Shown here piece after piece: positions 17,152 through 26,049 of a stretch of 64,000 bases of DNA. This stretch comes from Paludibaculum fermentans (GTDB lineage: Bacteria; Acidobacteriota; Terriglobia; Bryobacterales; Bryobacteraceae): positions 1,674,001 through 1,738,000 of the forward strand of contig NZ_CP063849.1 of the NCBI RefSeq assembly GCF_015277775.1, read 5' to 3'. The position numbers were made by a program, and so were the translations under genes. Below the pieces are notes generated by a model that worked only from the letters and a program-made list of their open reading frames with translations, did not search any database and was not told where the DNA came from. How positions within the stretch are numbered: the stretch's first letter is position 1; every line of letters starts with the position of its first letter.

Positions 17152-20082
17152 ATGCCTAGATTGCTTCAACTCGCTCTTGGTGTGTTTACACTCACCGGAG
17201 TACTCTTCGCCCAGTCCGAGGCCGGTGGGGCAACCGTCACCGGCACCGTGACTGATCCCAGTGGAGCCGCCGTAACGGGCGCAAAGGTGACACTGAACAG
17301 CGACCAGACCGGCTACACCCGCGTCTTCGAAACCAACGCCAGCGGCCTGTACAACTTTGCCCGCGTCCCCGTCGGACGCTACAGCCTCGTGATCGACAAG
17401 TCTGGCTTCAAGAGCGTCAAGCGCACCGACATGGACCTGACCGTGGGCGCCATGCTGACCGTCGATGCCGCCCTCACCGTCGGCTCCACCTCGGAAAGCA
17501 TTACGGTCAGCGGCGACCTGCCCCTCGTCGAGACTACCCGCTCCCAGACCTCCACGAATGTGGACGAGCGGGCCGTCAAGGATCTGCCCATCAACGGCCG
17601 TAACTTCCTCGATTTCACACTGTTGACGCCCGGTGTCAATCGCGACACGCGCGGCGGCGACCTCACCTTCGGAGGCCAGCGCGGCACCGCCAACAGCCTG
17701 CTGGTCGACGGCATGGACTCCAACAACCTCTTCTTCGGGCAGAGTTCCGGCCGCGCCGGTGTGCGCAATCCGTACTCTTTCTCGCAGGATGCCGTCGAGG
17801 AGTTCCAGGTGAACACCAACGGCTTTGCGGCGGAGATCGGCCGCGCCGGCGGCGGCGTCATCAACGTGGTGACGAAGTCGGGCACGAACACCTTCCACGG
17901 CAACGCCTTCGAGTTCTTCCGCGACCGCGAATTGAACGCCAACACGTTCATCAACAAGTCGCGTGGCATCGTGCGCCAGCCCTACCACTACAACCAGTTT
18001 GGCGGCACGGTCGGCGGCCCCATCAAGAAGGATAAGATTTTCTTCTTCCTCAGCTACGACGGCCAGCGCAACCTGAACCCGAATCCGGTGTTCTTCAACT
18101 TCACCGTTCCCACCGATTCGCTGTCCCAGGCCGGCGCGGCTGAGCTCTCGAAGTATCTGACGCCCTACACCACCGGGTATCGCAACGACATCGGCCTGGC
18201 CAAGGTCGACTGGAACCTTTCCAACACCCAGCGGCTCAGCGTCCGCGCCAACATCCACCGCTTCACCGGGATCAACTTCGAAAACGGCGGCAACCAGAGC
18301 GCCCAGGAGCACACCGGCAACTCGCTGGTGTCCACCAACAGCCTGGCTGTGAACTACAGCAAGGTGTTCGGCTCGGCGGTCGTTTTCGACTCCCGCTTCA
18401 ACTGGGTGAAGGACGACGAACCCGGCGAGGCCAATTCCACCGCGCCCGAGACCGTCGTCAACCAGAGCGGCGGCAGTTTCACCTTTGGCCGCAACAACTT
18501 CTCGCCCCGCTACACCAACTCCAAGCGCTACCAGTTCATCGAATCCGTCAGCTACCTGCGCGGCAAGCACGCCTACAAGATCGGCGGCGACCTGAACTTC
18601 GAACGGATCGACAACTTCTTCCCAGGCAACTTCTCGGGCGTTTACCGCTACAACAGCCTGGCCGATTTTGCCGCCCGCAAGCCGTTCCAGTTCACCCAGG
18701 GCTTTGCCGGCGACGGCACCGACGGGCCGCTCACCAAGCCGAACATCGCCGAGTTTGCCTTCTTCGTGCAGGATGCGTGGCGCGTCACGGACCGCCTGAC
18801 GCTGAACTACGGCTACCGCTACGACATCGCCTCGTACGCGCAACCCAAGGTGTTGAACCCCGACGCCGGCCTCGCCGCCCAGGGCCTGGCCACCAATCGC
18901 ATCAACACCGACAAGAACAACCATGCGCCCCGCTTTGGTTTCGCCTATCGCCTGGACGACAAAGGCCGGCAGTTGCTGCGCGGCGGCTATGGAATCTTCT
19001 ACTCGCGCACGCCGTCCATCCTCACCGGCACCGCGATGTCCCAGAACGGCATCCAGGTGCAGACCTACACGCTCAGCGCCAACCTGCCCACCTACCCCAA
19101 CATCCTTTCGGCGCCGCCCACCGTTTCGCGCACCCCGGACATTTATGTGGTTGCGCCGAACTACGTGTCGCCGCTCACGGCCCAGTGGAACTTTAACTAC
19201 GAAGTCCAGTTAAGCAAGGACTACGCCGTGACCTTCGGCTACCTTGGCCTGCACGGCTACCACCTGTCCCGCACGCGCGACATCAACCTGTTCCCGCTGT
19301 ATGCCGACACGGCCACCTATGCCAACGGGACCCCCACGGTGATCTACACCCGCCTGGCCAACCGCCCGAACGCCAACTTCGGCCGCATCAGCCTGTTCGA
19401 CTCTGGCGCCGACTCCATCTACCATGGAGCCTTTGTCCAGGGCACCAAGCGTTTCTCCCGCAACTTCCAGTTGCTGGCCAGCTACACCTTCTCCAAGGTC
19501 ATCGATACCGTACCCGACGCCACCAGCGTCGTTGTCGGCAGCGATGACGGCAAGGTCGCGCTGGACACCCTCAATCCGAACAACGACCGCGCAGCGGGCG
19601 ACACCAACGTGAAGCACCGCTTCGTGGCCTCCGGCGTGTGGGACCTGAACTACTTCCAGCGCTACAACAACGCCTTCGCCCACTACATCCTGAACGGTTG
19701 GCAGCTTTCCGGCATCTTCAATGCCCGCAGCGGCCAGCCTTACTCGGCCACGGTTGGCGGCAATGCGGATATCAACCGCGACGGCAACACGCGCAACGAT
19801 CGTGCTCCGATGACGGGCCGCAACATCTACACGCTGCCCAGCGTCTACACGCTCGACGCCCGCGTGACCAAGGTGGTGCCGCTGTACAAGGAGAGTGTCC
19901 GGCTGCGCCTGGTCGGCGAAGCGTTCAACCTCGCCAACCGGGCCAATGTTGCCAACGTGAACCGCACTCCCTTCAACTACAACTCCACCACCAAGGTCTT
20001 CAGCCCGGTGGCGATCTTCGGCACCGCCTCCACGGCTGGTGATCCGCGCATCCTTCAGATCGCGGCCAAGATCGAGTTCTAG
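17152..20082 (+). CDS. Oar-like TonB-dependent receptor with carboxypeptidase-regulatory domain
   Basis: 976 residues. A signal peptide (about 1-20, LGVFTLTGVLFAQ) is followed by a carboxypeptidase-regulatory-like beta sandwich (about 27-115, ATVTGTVTDPSGAAVTGAKVTL). A plug domain comes next (about 120-240, LPINGRNFLDFTLLTPGVN, SLLVDGMDSNN), then a long beta-barrel ending in ILQIAAKIEF with a terminal Phe, as outer-membrane barrels require. Such proteins are numerous in Acidobacteriota and are thought to take up large substrates or form surface structures. The ligand is unknown. The gene is monocistronic, closed by a strong terminator at 20101-20139. Confidence 0.9.
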   Translation: MPRLLQLALGVFTLTGVLFAQSEAGGATVTGTVTDPSGAAVTGAKVTLNSDQTGYTRVFETNASGLYNFARVPVGRYSLVIDKSGFKSVKRTDMDLTVGAMLTVDAALTVGSTSESITVSGDLPLVETTRSQTSTNVDERAVKDLPINGRNFLDFTLLTPGVNRDTRGGDLTFGGQRGTANSLLVDGMDSNNLFFGQSSGRAGVRNPYSFSQDAVEEFQVNTNGFAAEIGRAGGGVINVVTKSGTNTFHGNAFEFFRDRELNANTFINKSRGIVRQPYHYNQFGGTVGGPIKKDKIFFFLSYDGQRNLNPNPVFFNFTVPTDSLSQAGAAELSKYLTPYTTGYRNDIGLAKVDWNLSNTQRLSVRANIHRFTGINFENGGNQSAQEHTGNSLVSTNSLAVNYSKVFGSAVVFDSRFNWVKDDEPGEANSTAPETVVNQSGGSFTFGRNNFSPRYTNSKRYQFIESVSYLRGKHAYKIGGDLNFERIDNFFPGNFSGVYRYNSLADFAARKPFQFTQGFAGDGTDGPLTKPNIAEFAFFVQDAWRVTDRLTLNYGYRYDIASYAQPKVLNPDAGLAAQGLATNRINTDKNNHAPRFGFAYRLDDKGRQLLRGGYGIFYSRTPSILTGTAMSQNGIQVQTYTLSANLPTYPNILSAPPTVSRTPDIYVVAPNYVSPLTAQWNFNYEVQLSKDYAVTFGYLGLHGYHLSRTRDINLFPLYADTATYANGTPTVIYTRLANRPNANFGRISLFDSGADSIYHGAFVQGTKRFSRNFQLLASYTFSKVIDTVPDATSVVVGSDDGKVALDTLNPNNDRAAGDTNVKHRFVASGVWDLNYFQRYNNAFAHYILNGWQLSGIFNARSGQPYSATVGGNADINRDGNTRNDRAPMTGRNIYTLPSVYTLDARVTKVVPLYKESVRLRLVGEAFNLANRANVANVNRTPFNYNSTTKVFSPVAIFGTASTAGDPRILQIAAKIEF

Positions 20083-20100
20083 TTTCCGGTCCACTCCGAA

Positions 20101-20139
20101 CGCAAAAAAGGCCGGGCATGGCGCCCGGCCTTTTTGCGT
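20101..20139. terminator. Bidirectional Rho-independent terminator
   Basis: AAAAAGGCCGGGC pairs with GCCCGGCCTTTTT around the loop ATGG. The A-tract and T-tract make it usable in both directions, ending the receptor gene on the plus strand and the TadZ-like gene on the minus strand. Confidence 0.92.
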
Positions 20140-20156
20140 AGTTTGTGAGAGTTCGT

Positions 20157-21368
20157 CTAACCGGCGGATTTCTTTGGATCGGCGCCCACCGAGGAGTAGC
20201 GCGAAGGCAGGATGGAGAAGTACTCCACGAACCGCTTCTTGGTGTCGATTTCCATGGTCTTCTTCTCGAGGATGGCGTTCGCCAGGTTGGTGAACTGCTT
20301 GCCCAGTTCCGTGGTCGGATCCACGGCGCGGCCCGACTGCAGCGCGCGATGGACGCCCTGGTAGTCGTTCGAGAAGTTCATCATCACCGGCACGCCCAGC
20401 AGATCCTCTATCTGCGCCGGGCTCACGACGCTGCGTTTGTGGCCGCGGTTGAGCAGCACACTCACGCGGTCGCCAAGCTCCAACCCATTGAGGAAATTGA
20501 ACTTCTCCCGGGCTAGGTGCAGCGAAGGAATCTCCGGTGTCACCACCAGGAAGATGCGCTTGGCCTCGTGCATGATTTCCAGCGAATAGCGCTCCAGGTT
20601 GCCCGACAGATCCACGCAGATGGCGCGGTAGTGGCGGCGGGCGAACTCCAGGAGATGCCGGACCTGGGAAGACTCGATGCGGAAGTCAGGATTCAACCGG
20701 CCGGAATGGAGCACGTCCATCTGGCCGACACGCGTCACCAGTTGAGGCCAAAGGGATTCGTCGAGAGTCAGGGCGTTCTCGGCGGCTTCCACGACAGAAT
20801 GCGCATTGTTCAGCTTCAGCATGAAGCCGATGATGCCCGACGTCAGGTCCATGTCGAGAAGCAGGACCCCGGTTTCCGGATTGCGCGACAGTGCCACCGC
20901 GGCGTTTAAGGCGACCGTGGAGGTACCCACTCCCTGCTTCGAAGGCAGAAACGCGAAGAGCTGATCAGTCGCGTTCACCGCCGCCGGACGCTTCTGCGCC
21001 ACCGCCTCGACTCGAGCCAGGGTGTCGTAAATGGCTTGATTCGCAAACGGCAGGGACAAAAACTCGCGGACGCCTGCCCGCATGATATCCAGCAGAACTT
21101 CAGCGTCGGTCGAACGATGCACCGCGACCAACTGCAATCCAGGGAATTCGCGATCCACCAGACGGATGATCTCGGTCGCTTTCGGCAGCGACTCGGTGCT
21201 GAGAAATACTACCTGCGGTGCATGCGCCCGGGCAAACCGCATGAACTCAAGTTCCGTCGGGTACCGATCCAGATCGCGAACGAGTACGATCTGGCCCGTT
21301 TCCGACAGAGCTTGTTCCAGCCGTTCCGCCAACTCGGAATCCGGACAGATGACAAGTCCCCTCAACAT
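20157..21368 (-). CDS. CpaE/TadZ-like ATPase (pilus-assembly localisation type)
   Basis: 403 residues. The N-terminal 130 residues form a receiver-like domain (LVICPDSELAERLEQALSETG, GVREFLSLPF). The rest is a MinD/ParA-like ATPase with the deviant P-loop LPSKQGVGTSTVALNAA and the LLLDMDLTSG motif. TadZ proteins place Flp/Tad pilus machines at a cell pole. No other tad or cpa gene is present within the window, so the protein acts in trans or has another spatial role. A -10-like TAGGAT lies eight bases before the ATG. Confidence 0.82.
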   Translation of the reverse strand: MLRGLVICPDSELAERLEQALSETGQIVLVRDLDRYPTELEFMRFARAHAPQVVFLSTESLPKATEIIRLVDREFPGLQLVAVHRSTDAEVLLDIMRAGVREFLSLPFANQAIYDTLARVEAVAQKRPAAVNATDQLFAFLPSKQGVGTSTVALNAAVALSRNPETGVLLLDMDLTSGIIGFMLKLNNAHSVVEAAENALTLDESLWPQLVTRVGQMDVLHSGRLNPDFRIESSQVRHLLEFARRHYRAICVDLSGNLERYSLEIMHEAKRIFLVVTPEIPSLHLAREKFNFLNGLELGDRVSVLLNRGHKRSVVSPAQIEDLLGVPVMMNFSNDYQGVHRALQSGRAVDPTTELGKQFTNLANAILEKKTMEIDTKKRFVEYFSILPSRYSSVGADPKKSAG

Positions 21369-21376
21369 AGTCCAAT

Positions 21377-21382
21377 ATCCTA
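21377..21382 (-). promoter_or_regulatory. Putative -10 box TAGGAT, leaderless-type
   Basis: On the minus strand TAGGAT is separated by eight bases from the ATG of the TadZ-like gene, and no Shine-Dalgarno sequence lies between. Confidence 0.4.
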
Positions 21383-21513
21383 GATATCAAATTAGAGCGG
21401 ATGCTCGATTTCATCAATCGAACGTTCCCCTTAGCCCTGCCCCCCAGAGTGATCCACACTCTAAGGTGCCAGCTAAGGTTTATGCCGGACTAACCCTGCT
21501 GCCGTTCGAACTT

Positions 21514-22200
21514 CTACACTCCACGCCGATTGCCGTAAATCAGCACATGCAGCCGCGGGCAGAACCGGTAACCGTTCTGCTTGCAGATCTCTACAAGCCA
21601 TTCGGTACGCTCTTGCAGTCTATCGGCGGAAACACCTTCGGGCATAAGGAGGATGCGCTCAGGATTCGCATCGATTTCGGTGACGATCTTTCGGATCTCC
21701 TCCAGGTCGCCTGGCTGAGCCACCACAAACTTGACCTGGTAGTCGTAATCCGCCATCAGGCGTCGCAGCACATCCGGCCGGTAACGCAGCCGTTCGTGGC
21801 CCACCGCATACCGTCCGCCTTCCCGGTCCCAGGGCGTCGAATTGGCCAGCTTGGGACTCAGGCTCATCAGGTCGCATTCCACGGGTTGCCACACCGTGCC
21901 CGCGGTTTCGATGGTGATATGCCGGCCCAACGCCCGCAGTTGCCGCGTCAATTCGACGGTTTCGGCAAACAACATCGGCTCCCCGCCCGTGATCACCACA
22001 TGCCGGTAGCCGGGCTCCGATTCGACCCGCCGGACCAAGGAGTCCAGATCCGCCTCTTCCCCCTCCGGCTGCCAGGAGGTATAGGGCGTGTCACACCAGG
22101 TGCATCGGAGATTGCAGCCGGACACGCGAAGGAACAGCGAAGGCACTCCAGAGAGGATTCCTTCTCCCTGAATAGTGGTGAAAATCTCGGAGACTCTCAC
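21514..22200 (-). CDS. queE: 7-carboxy-7-deazaguanine synthase (radical SAM)
   Basis: 228 residues from GTG 22200, whose last two bases are shared with the queC stop (GTGA). [21 protein letters not shown] is the QueE opening, and CNLRCTWCD holds the CxxxCxxC cluster for the radical-SAM iron-sulfur centre; VITGGEPML is the SAM-binding GGE motif. The enzyme rearranges 6-carboxy-tetrahydropterin to 7-carboxy-7-deazaguanine, the precursor of preQ0 and queuosine. It is the last gene of the MFS-queC-queE operon. The longer reading frame starting at 22308 is overlap with queC and is not used. Confidence 0.93.
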   Translation of the reverse strand: MRVSEIFTTIQGEGILSGVPSLFLRVSGCNLRCTWCDTPYTSWQPEGEEADLDSLVRRVESEPGYRHVVITGGEPMLFAETVELTRQLRALGRHITIETAGTVWQPVECDLMSLSPKLANSTPWDREGGRYAVGHERLRYRPDVLRRLMADYDYQVKFVVAQPGDLEEIRKIVTEIDANPERILLMPEGVSADRLQERTEWLVEICKQNGYRFCPRLHVLIYGNRRGV

Positions 22201-22877
22201 CCCGCATACTCCAGCGGATCCCTCAGCCCGGCCTCCACGAAGCCGGCCAGCCGCAACTGGCAGGAATCGCAGCGCCCGCAGGGGCGGCCTTCCACCGGGT
22301 CGTAGCAACTGTGCGTCAACCCGTAATCCACGCCTAATGAGACACCTAGCTGGATGATCTCGGCCTTGGAGAGGCTGATGAGAGGGGTATGGATTTTGAG
22401 TGCGCCATGCCCTTCGACGCCCGCCTTGGTGGCCAGGTTGGCCATCTTCTCGAAGGCCTCGATGTACTCGGGCCGGCAGTCGGGATAGCCCGAGTAATCC
22501 ACCGCATTGACCCCTAGGTAGATATCGGTGGCCCCGAGCACCTCAGCCCAAGCCAAGGCAATGGAGAGGAAGACCGTGTTCCGGGCAGGTACGTAGGTGA
22601 TCGGGATGCCTTCCCCCATTTCGGCGGTGGGACGCCCCTTGGGGACGTCGATGTCCGCCGTCAAGGCGGAGCCGCCGAAGGCGCGCAGGTCAATCTTGAT
22701 CACTTTGTGCGCGGCGGCGCCAAGTGCGTCAGAGACGCGCTGCGCGCATTCAAGTTCCACTTGATGTCTTTGGCCGTAATCAAATGAAATACTATATACT
22801 TCAAAGCCATCACGGAGTGCACAGGCGAGGGTCGTCGCCGAATCCAATCCGCCGCTCAACAGGCACACTGCCCTCAT
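22197..22877 (-). CDS. queC: 7-cyano-7-deazaguanine (preQ0) synthase
   Basis: 226 residues from ATG 22875-22877. The PP-loop [11 protein letters not shown] binds ATP, and the C-terminal [16 protein letters not shown] supplies four cysteines for zinc, as in QueC. The enzyme converts 7-carboxy-7-deazaguanine, ATP and ammonia to preQ0. Its ATG overlaps the TGA of the MFS gene upstream and its TGA overlaps the queE start, so all three are translationally coupled. queD, queF and tgt are not in the window. Confidence 0.95.
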   Translation of the reverse strand: MRAVCLLSGGLDSATTLACALRDGFEVYSISFDYGQRHQVELECAQRVSDALGAAAHKVIKIDLRAFGGSALTADIDVPKGRPTAEMGEGIPITYVPARNTVFLSIALAWAEVLGATDIYLGVNAVDYSGYPDCRPEYIEAFEKMANLATKAGVEGHGALKIHTPLISLSKAEIIQLGVSLGVDYGLTHSCYDPVEGRPCGRCDSCQLRLAGFVEAGLRDPLEYAG

Positions 22878-24073
22878 CGGCCAATATCCTCCGGCAACCT
22901 TCTCGTCAAGACAAAACCCAAGGCGGGAAACACCAGCAAACCGAACAGCGCCGTATGCAACGAAGCGTGGTCCGCGATCCAACCCGTCAGCGGAATAAAC
23001 AGCATACCCGCCATACCCCAGGCAAAACCCATCAGCAAGGCCGAAACGGTAGCTGCCTGAGATGGAACAAGCTGTTGCGCTACAACAACATTCACAGGAA
23101 TCGTAAACAAAAGGATGAACCCACCCAAAATCAAACTCGCCACGCCGACGGGTCCCGGCACCAGGAAGAAGACGGCCATGCAGGGCACCGACCAAAGGAA
23201 CGAATGGACGATAATCCGCTTCGCCCCAAAGCGCTCCGCCAGGTGTCCGCCGAGGAATCCACCGACGGCTCCAAAGCTCAAGTACAACGTGACCAAATAG
23301 GCCGCATCGCTCAGAGAATAATGCCGTTCCCTGCTCAGGTAGAGAATCAGGAATTGGCCGTAGGTGACCTGCACCGCCGACCGGAAGAACACGCCGAGGT
23401 ACAGAATCGTCATGGGCCCGCGTACCGCCTGAAGCGCCGCCCAATCGAAGCTTCGAACTTTGCGCGGCCCGGTCTCGCCGGGAGCCCGGACAATCACGAG
23501 CATGACCACGCTGAGGAGTACGCCCGGGACCGCGGCCCAGACCAGGTGGTCGACGCCGATGCGCTGGATCACTTCCTTGAAGAAGGCCGGCGACAGCGCC
23601 ATGCCGAGGGTGCCCGCGCTGATGAACACCGCCATCCAGCCGCCGCGATCGCCGCGCATGCCGGAGGTGGACCACGACGAGCCCTGCGGATGGAAGGCGC
23701 TGACGCCCGCTCCGCCGAGCATCATGAGTGCCAGCAAGGCCCCGTAGCCCGGAGCCATGGTGGCCCCGAGGATGAACAATCCGGCCACGGCGGGCCCTAG
23801 ACAGGAGAAGAGCTTCGACCGGTACCTATCCGAAAGGTAGCCATAAATTGGCTGCGTGACGGAGGAGCTGAAGACCAGGAGTCCGCCGATTAACCCCGCT
23901 TGCGACAGGTTGAGTCCGTAACGGGCGACCAGGAAGGGCTGCAGGACGCCCAAGGACCCGGAGTAGACGTCGACCAGAAAATGGGCGAGCGAGAACAAGG
24001 TCAACGTGATAGCGCCGGCGCGGAGCCGCGACCACGATGACGCCACGGGCCATGCTCCAGTGCCTGCGCTCAT
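22874..24073 (-). CDS. MFS transporter of the Fsr (fosmidomycin-resistance-like) group
   Basis: 399 residues with about twelve hydrophobic helices. [21 protein letters not shown] and [14 protein letters not shown] (an FHP motif between helices, typical of Fsr-like MFS proteins) place it in the group. It is the first gene of an operon with queC and queE, joined by an ATGA overlap. That may mean it moves a deazaguanine or a related compound, though known queuosine-precursor transporters belong to other families. A minus-strand TATACT (24098-24103) is a possible -10 box. Confidence 0.82.
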   Translation of the reverse strand: MSAGTGAWPVASSWSRLRAGAITLTLFSLAHFLVDVYSGSLGVLQPFLVARYGLNLSQAGLIGGLLVFSSSVTQPIYGYLSDRYRSKLFSCLGPAVAGLFILGATMAPGYGALLALMMLGGAGVSAFHPQGSSWSTSGMRGDRGGWMAVFISAGTLGMALSPAFFKEVIQRIGVDHLVWAAVPGVLLSVVMLVIVRAPGETGPRKVRSFDWAALQAVRGPMTILYLGVFFRSAVQVTYGQFLILYLSRERHYSLSDAAYLVTLYLSFGAVGGFLGGHLAERFGAKRIIVHSFLWSVPCMAVFFLVPGPVGVASLILGGFILLFTIPVNVVVAQQLVPSQAATVSALLMGFAWGMAGMLFIPLTGWIADHASLHTALFGLLVFPALGFVLTRRLPEDIGR

Positions 24074-24132
24074 CGGTGAAAGGTGGGGTGAACTCTAAGT
24101 ATAGCGGGGTACGGCGCCGGCCCCTTCTAAGG

Positions 24133-24163
24133 TTGCCCTCCCAGTGAGTCACCTCGCTACAAT
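24133..24163 (+). promoter_or_regulatory. Promoter of the glycosyltransferase-like gene
   Basis: TTGCCC at 24133-24138 and TACAAT at 24158-24163 are 19 bases apart. The -10 box ends eight bases before the ATG, so the mRNA is probably leaderless. Confidence 0.5.
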
Positions 24164-24171
24164 AGCCTCTG

Positions 24172-25887
24172 ATGTCATTCTGGCGGGGTGCCGCGCTTTA
24201 CGCCGCGCTGGTGCTGTTCTTCCTCATCGCAAACCGGGGTGCCTACAAGGGCTACTTCAACGACGACGACCTCGACAATCTGGTCCAGACGCGTGGCGCC
24301 GCGGTCTCCCTGTTCGCTGAAGGCCTGGTCAGCCCGCAGCTTTCGCCCAGCAACTTCCGCCCCGTGGGCCACTTCTTCTACAAGGCCATGGGCCCGCTCG
24401 CCGGCCTGCAATACGCCCCGTATGTCGCCGTGCTCCAGTTCGTGCACCTGCTGAACGTCCTGCTGCTCTGGTTCGTGCTGCGCCGGTTGGGCGCTCCACC
24501 CCTGCCGGCTGCCGCCGGTGTCCTCTTCTATGCGTTCCACATGGCCTGCTTCGACGGCTACTGGAAGCCGATGTTCATCTTCGACGTCGCTTGTGCCGCG
24601 TTCCTGCTGGTTACCCTGCTGCTGTACCTGCGCGGCCACTGGCTGCTGGCGCTGATTCCGTTCTGGATCGCATACAAAACAAAGGAGCCGGCCGTCGCGC
24701 TTCCGGCTGTTCTGCTGCTGTACGAATTCGTACTGGGGGAACGCCGCTGGAAGCGCGTGCTGCCGTATCTGGGCATCGCCGCCCTGTTTTCCGTCCAGGC
24801 GATCTTCCAGAACCATCAAACCGACAACGACTACACGCTGCGGTTTACCGCGCCTGCGGTGTGGACCACGTTCTCCTTCTATTCTTCCAAGATCCTGCTG
24901 TTGCCTTATGCCGGAGCAGCCCTGCTCCTGCTGCTGTTCCGCCGCGACCGCCGCATCCTTTTCGGGCTCGGCGCGCTGGTGCTGCTCATGGGCCCGATGT
25001 GGTTCCTGCCCGGCCGCCTGTTTGGGGTCTACCTCTACATCCCGCTGATCGGGCTGGCCGTCGCTTTCGCGTTCCTGACGGAGAATTGGAAGCCGGCCTG
25101 GATCGCCCTGTTCTTTGCCGTCTGGATTCCCTGGAACTACTACTGGCTGCGCGAGCAGCGCCGGACGACTCTGACCATCGCATTCGAGAACCGGCCGTAT
25201 GTCGAGGCGCTGGGCCAGTTTCTAAAGGGCGAGAAGGACTTGCGAGCCGTACTCTACGATGGCGGCCCGTCCGGCATGCGAAATTGGGGCATCGAAGGCG
25301 CCATCCGCTGGTTCCTGCCGGATCCCGAGCTCAAGACCGGCCCGCTCGAAGACCAGCAGGCTCGGCAGTATTTGCAGTCGCCGCAATTGGCTTTGATCAG
25401 TTGGGACCCGGTGAAGAAGCACCTGATCACGAGTACCCGGCGGCAAGGGCAGCCGGATCCCTCGCAGATCGTGATGGCGACGGGCAATCCGGTCTGGCTG
25501 CTGGGCGACGGCTGGTTTCCCCTGGAGAACGGTTTCCGCTGGATCAAACCCACGGCCACCGCACACCTTGCGCATCCGGCCGCGGCGAAGGAGTTCTTCG
25601 TGCGCATCAACCTGGGGCCAGTTCAGTACAAGGACCAGGGCCGCGTCGAACTCGAACTGTTCCTGGACGGGCACTCGCAGGGCAGGCGCGTCTACGATCA
25701 GGTGGCCTGGCTGGAGCGCCGGTGGCCGGTTCCTTCCGGGCTGCCGGCGGAGGTCGAGGTCACGCTGCGGTCAGTGAATCCATACCAGCCTTCGAACGGC
25801 GACCCTCGGGTGCTGGGGGCGGCCATCGCGGGTTTTTGGGTTCGTGGAGTAACCGCGGCTCCCAGTTGGTGGCGGGTTTGGCTCTAG
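24172..25887 (+). CDS. Polytopic membrane protein, GT-C glycosyltransferase-like
   Basis: 571 residues. About ten hydrophobic helices fill residues 5-340, followed by a soluble C-terminal domain of about 230 residues that looks beta-rich near its end (FFVRINLGPVQYKDQGRVEL). In the first loop after helix 1 the acidic motif YFNDDDLDNL stands where GT-C glycosyltransferases carry their catalytic or metal-binding acidic residues. Such enzymes transfer sugars from lipid carriers on the periplasmic face. The assignment rests on topology and this motif only. The gene is monocistronic and divergent from the MFS gene. Confidence 0.6.
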   Translation: MSFWRGAALYAALVLFFLIANRGAYKGYFNDDDLDNLVQTRGAAVSLFAEGLVSPQLSPSNFRPVGHFFYKAMGPLAGLQYAPYVAVLQFVHLLNVLLLWFVLRRLGAPPLPAAAGVLFYAFHMACFDGYWKPMFIFDVACAAFLLVTLLLYLRGHWLLALIPFWIAYKTKEPAVALPAVLLLYEFVLGERRWKRVLPYLGIAALFSVQAIFQNHQTDNDYTLRFTAPAVWTTFSFYSSKILLLPYAGAALLLLLFRRDRRILFGLGALVLLMGPMWFLPGRLFGVYLYIPLIGLAVAFAFLTENWKPAWIALFFAVWIPWNYYWLREQRRTTLTIAFENRPYVEALGQFLKGEKDLRAVLYDGGPSGMRNWGIEGAIRWFLPDPELKTGPLEDQQARQYLQSPQLALISWDPVKKHLITSTRRQGQPDPSQIVMATGNPVWLLGDGWFPLENGFRWIKPTATAHLAHPAAAKEFFVRINLGPVQYKDQGRVELELFLDGHSQGRRVYDQVAWLERRWPVPSGLPAEVEVTLRSVNPYQPSNGDPRVLGAAIAGFWVRGVTAAPSWWRVWL

Positions 25888-26049
25888 CGAGTTGGTTGGG
25901 CAGTTTGGCGGGCTGCCCGTTCGTTGACACTCGCGGCTCAATGGGGTGGTTCACGGTAGTGGGAGAACAGTCTCGCATAGAAACGATATCGGGGAAAGAA
26001 TCACATAGCAGGGAGTAGAAGGAGGAGCGGACCGCACCGCCGCTAGCCT

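Noticed and set aside
17092-18924. 610-codon open frame on the minus strand
   Set aside because: It lies wholly antisense to the Oar-like receptor gene, has Val/Gly/Ala/Asp-rich noise composition and no motif. High GC content produces such long frames.
22878-23675. N-terminal extension of the queC frame to 23675
   Set aside because: It reads through the MFS transporter gene in another frame; the PP-loop start and ATGA overlap fix queC at 22877.
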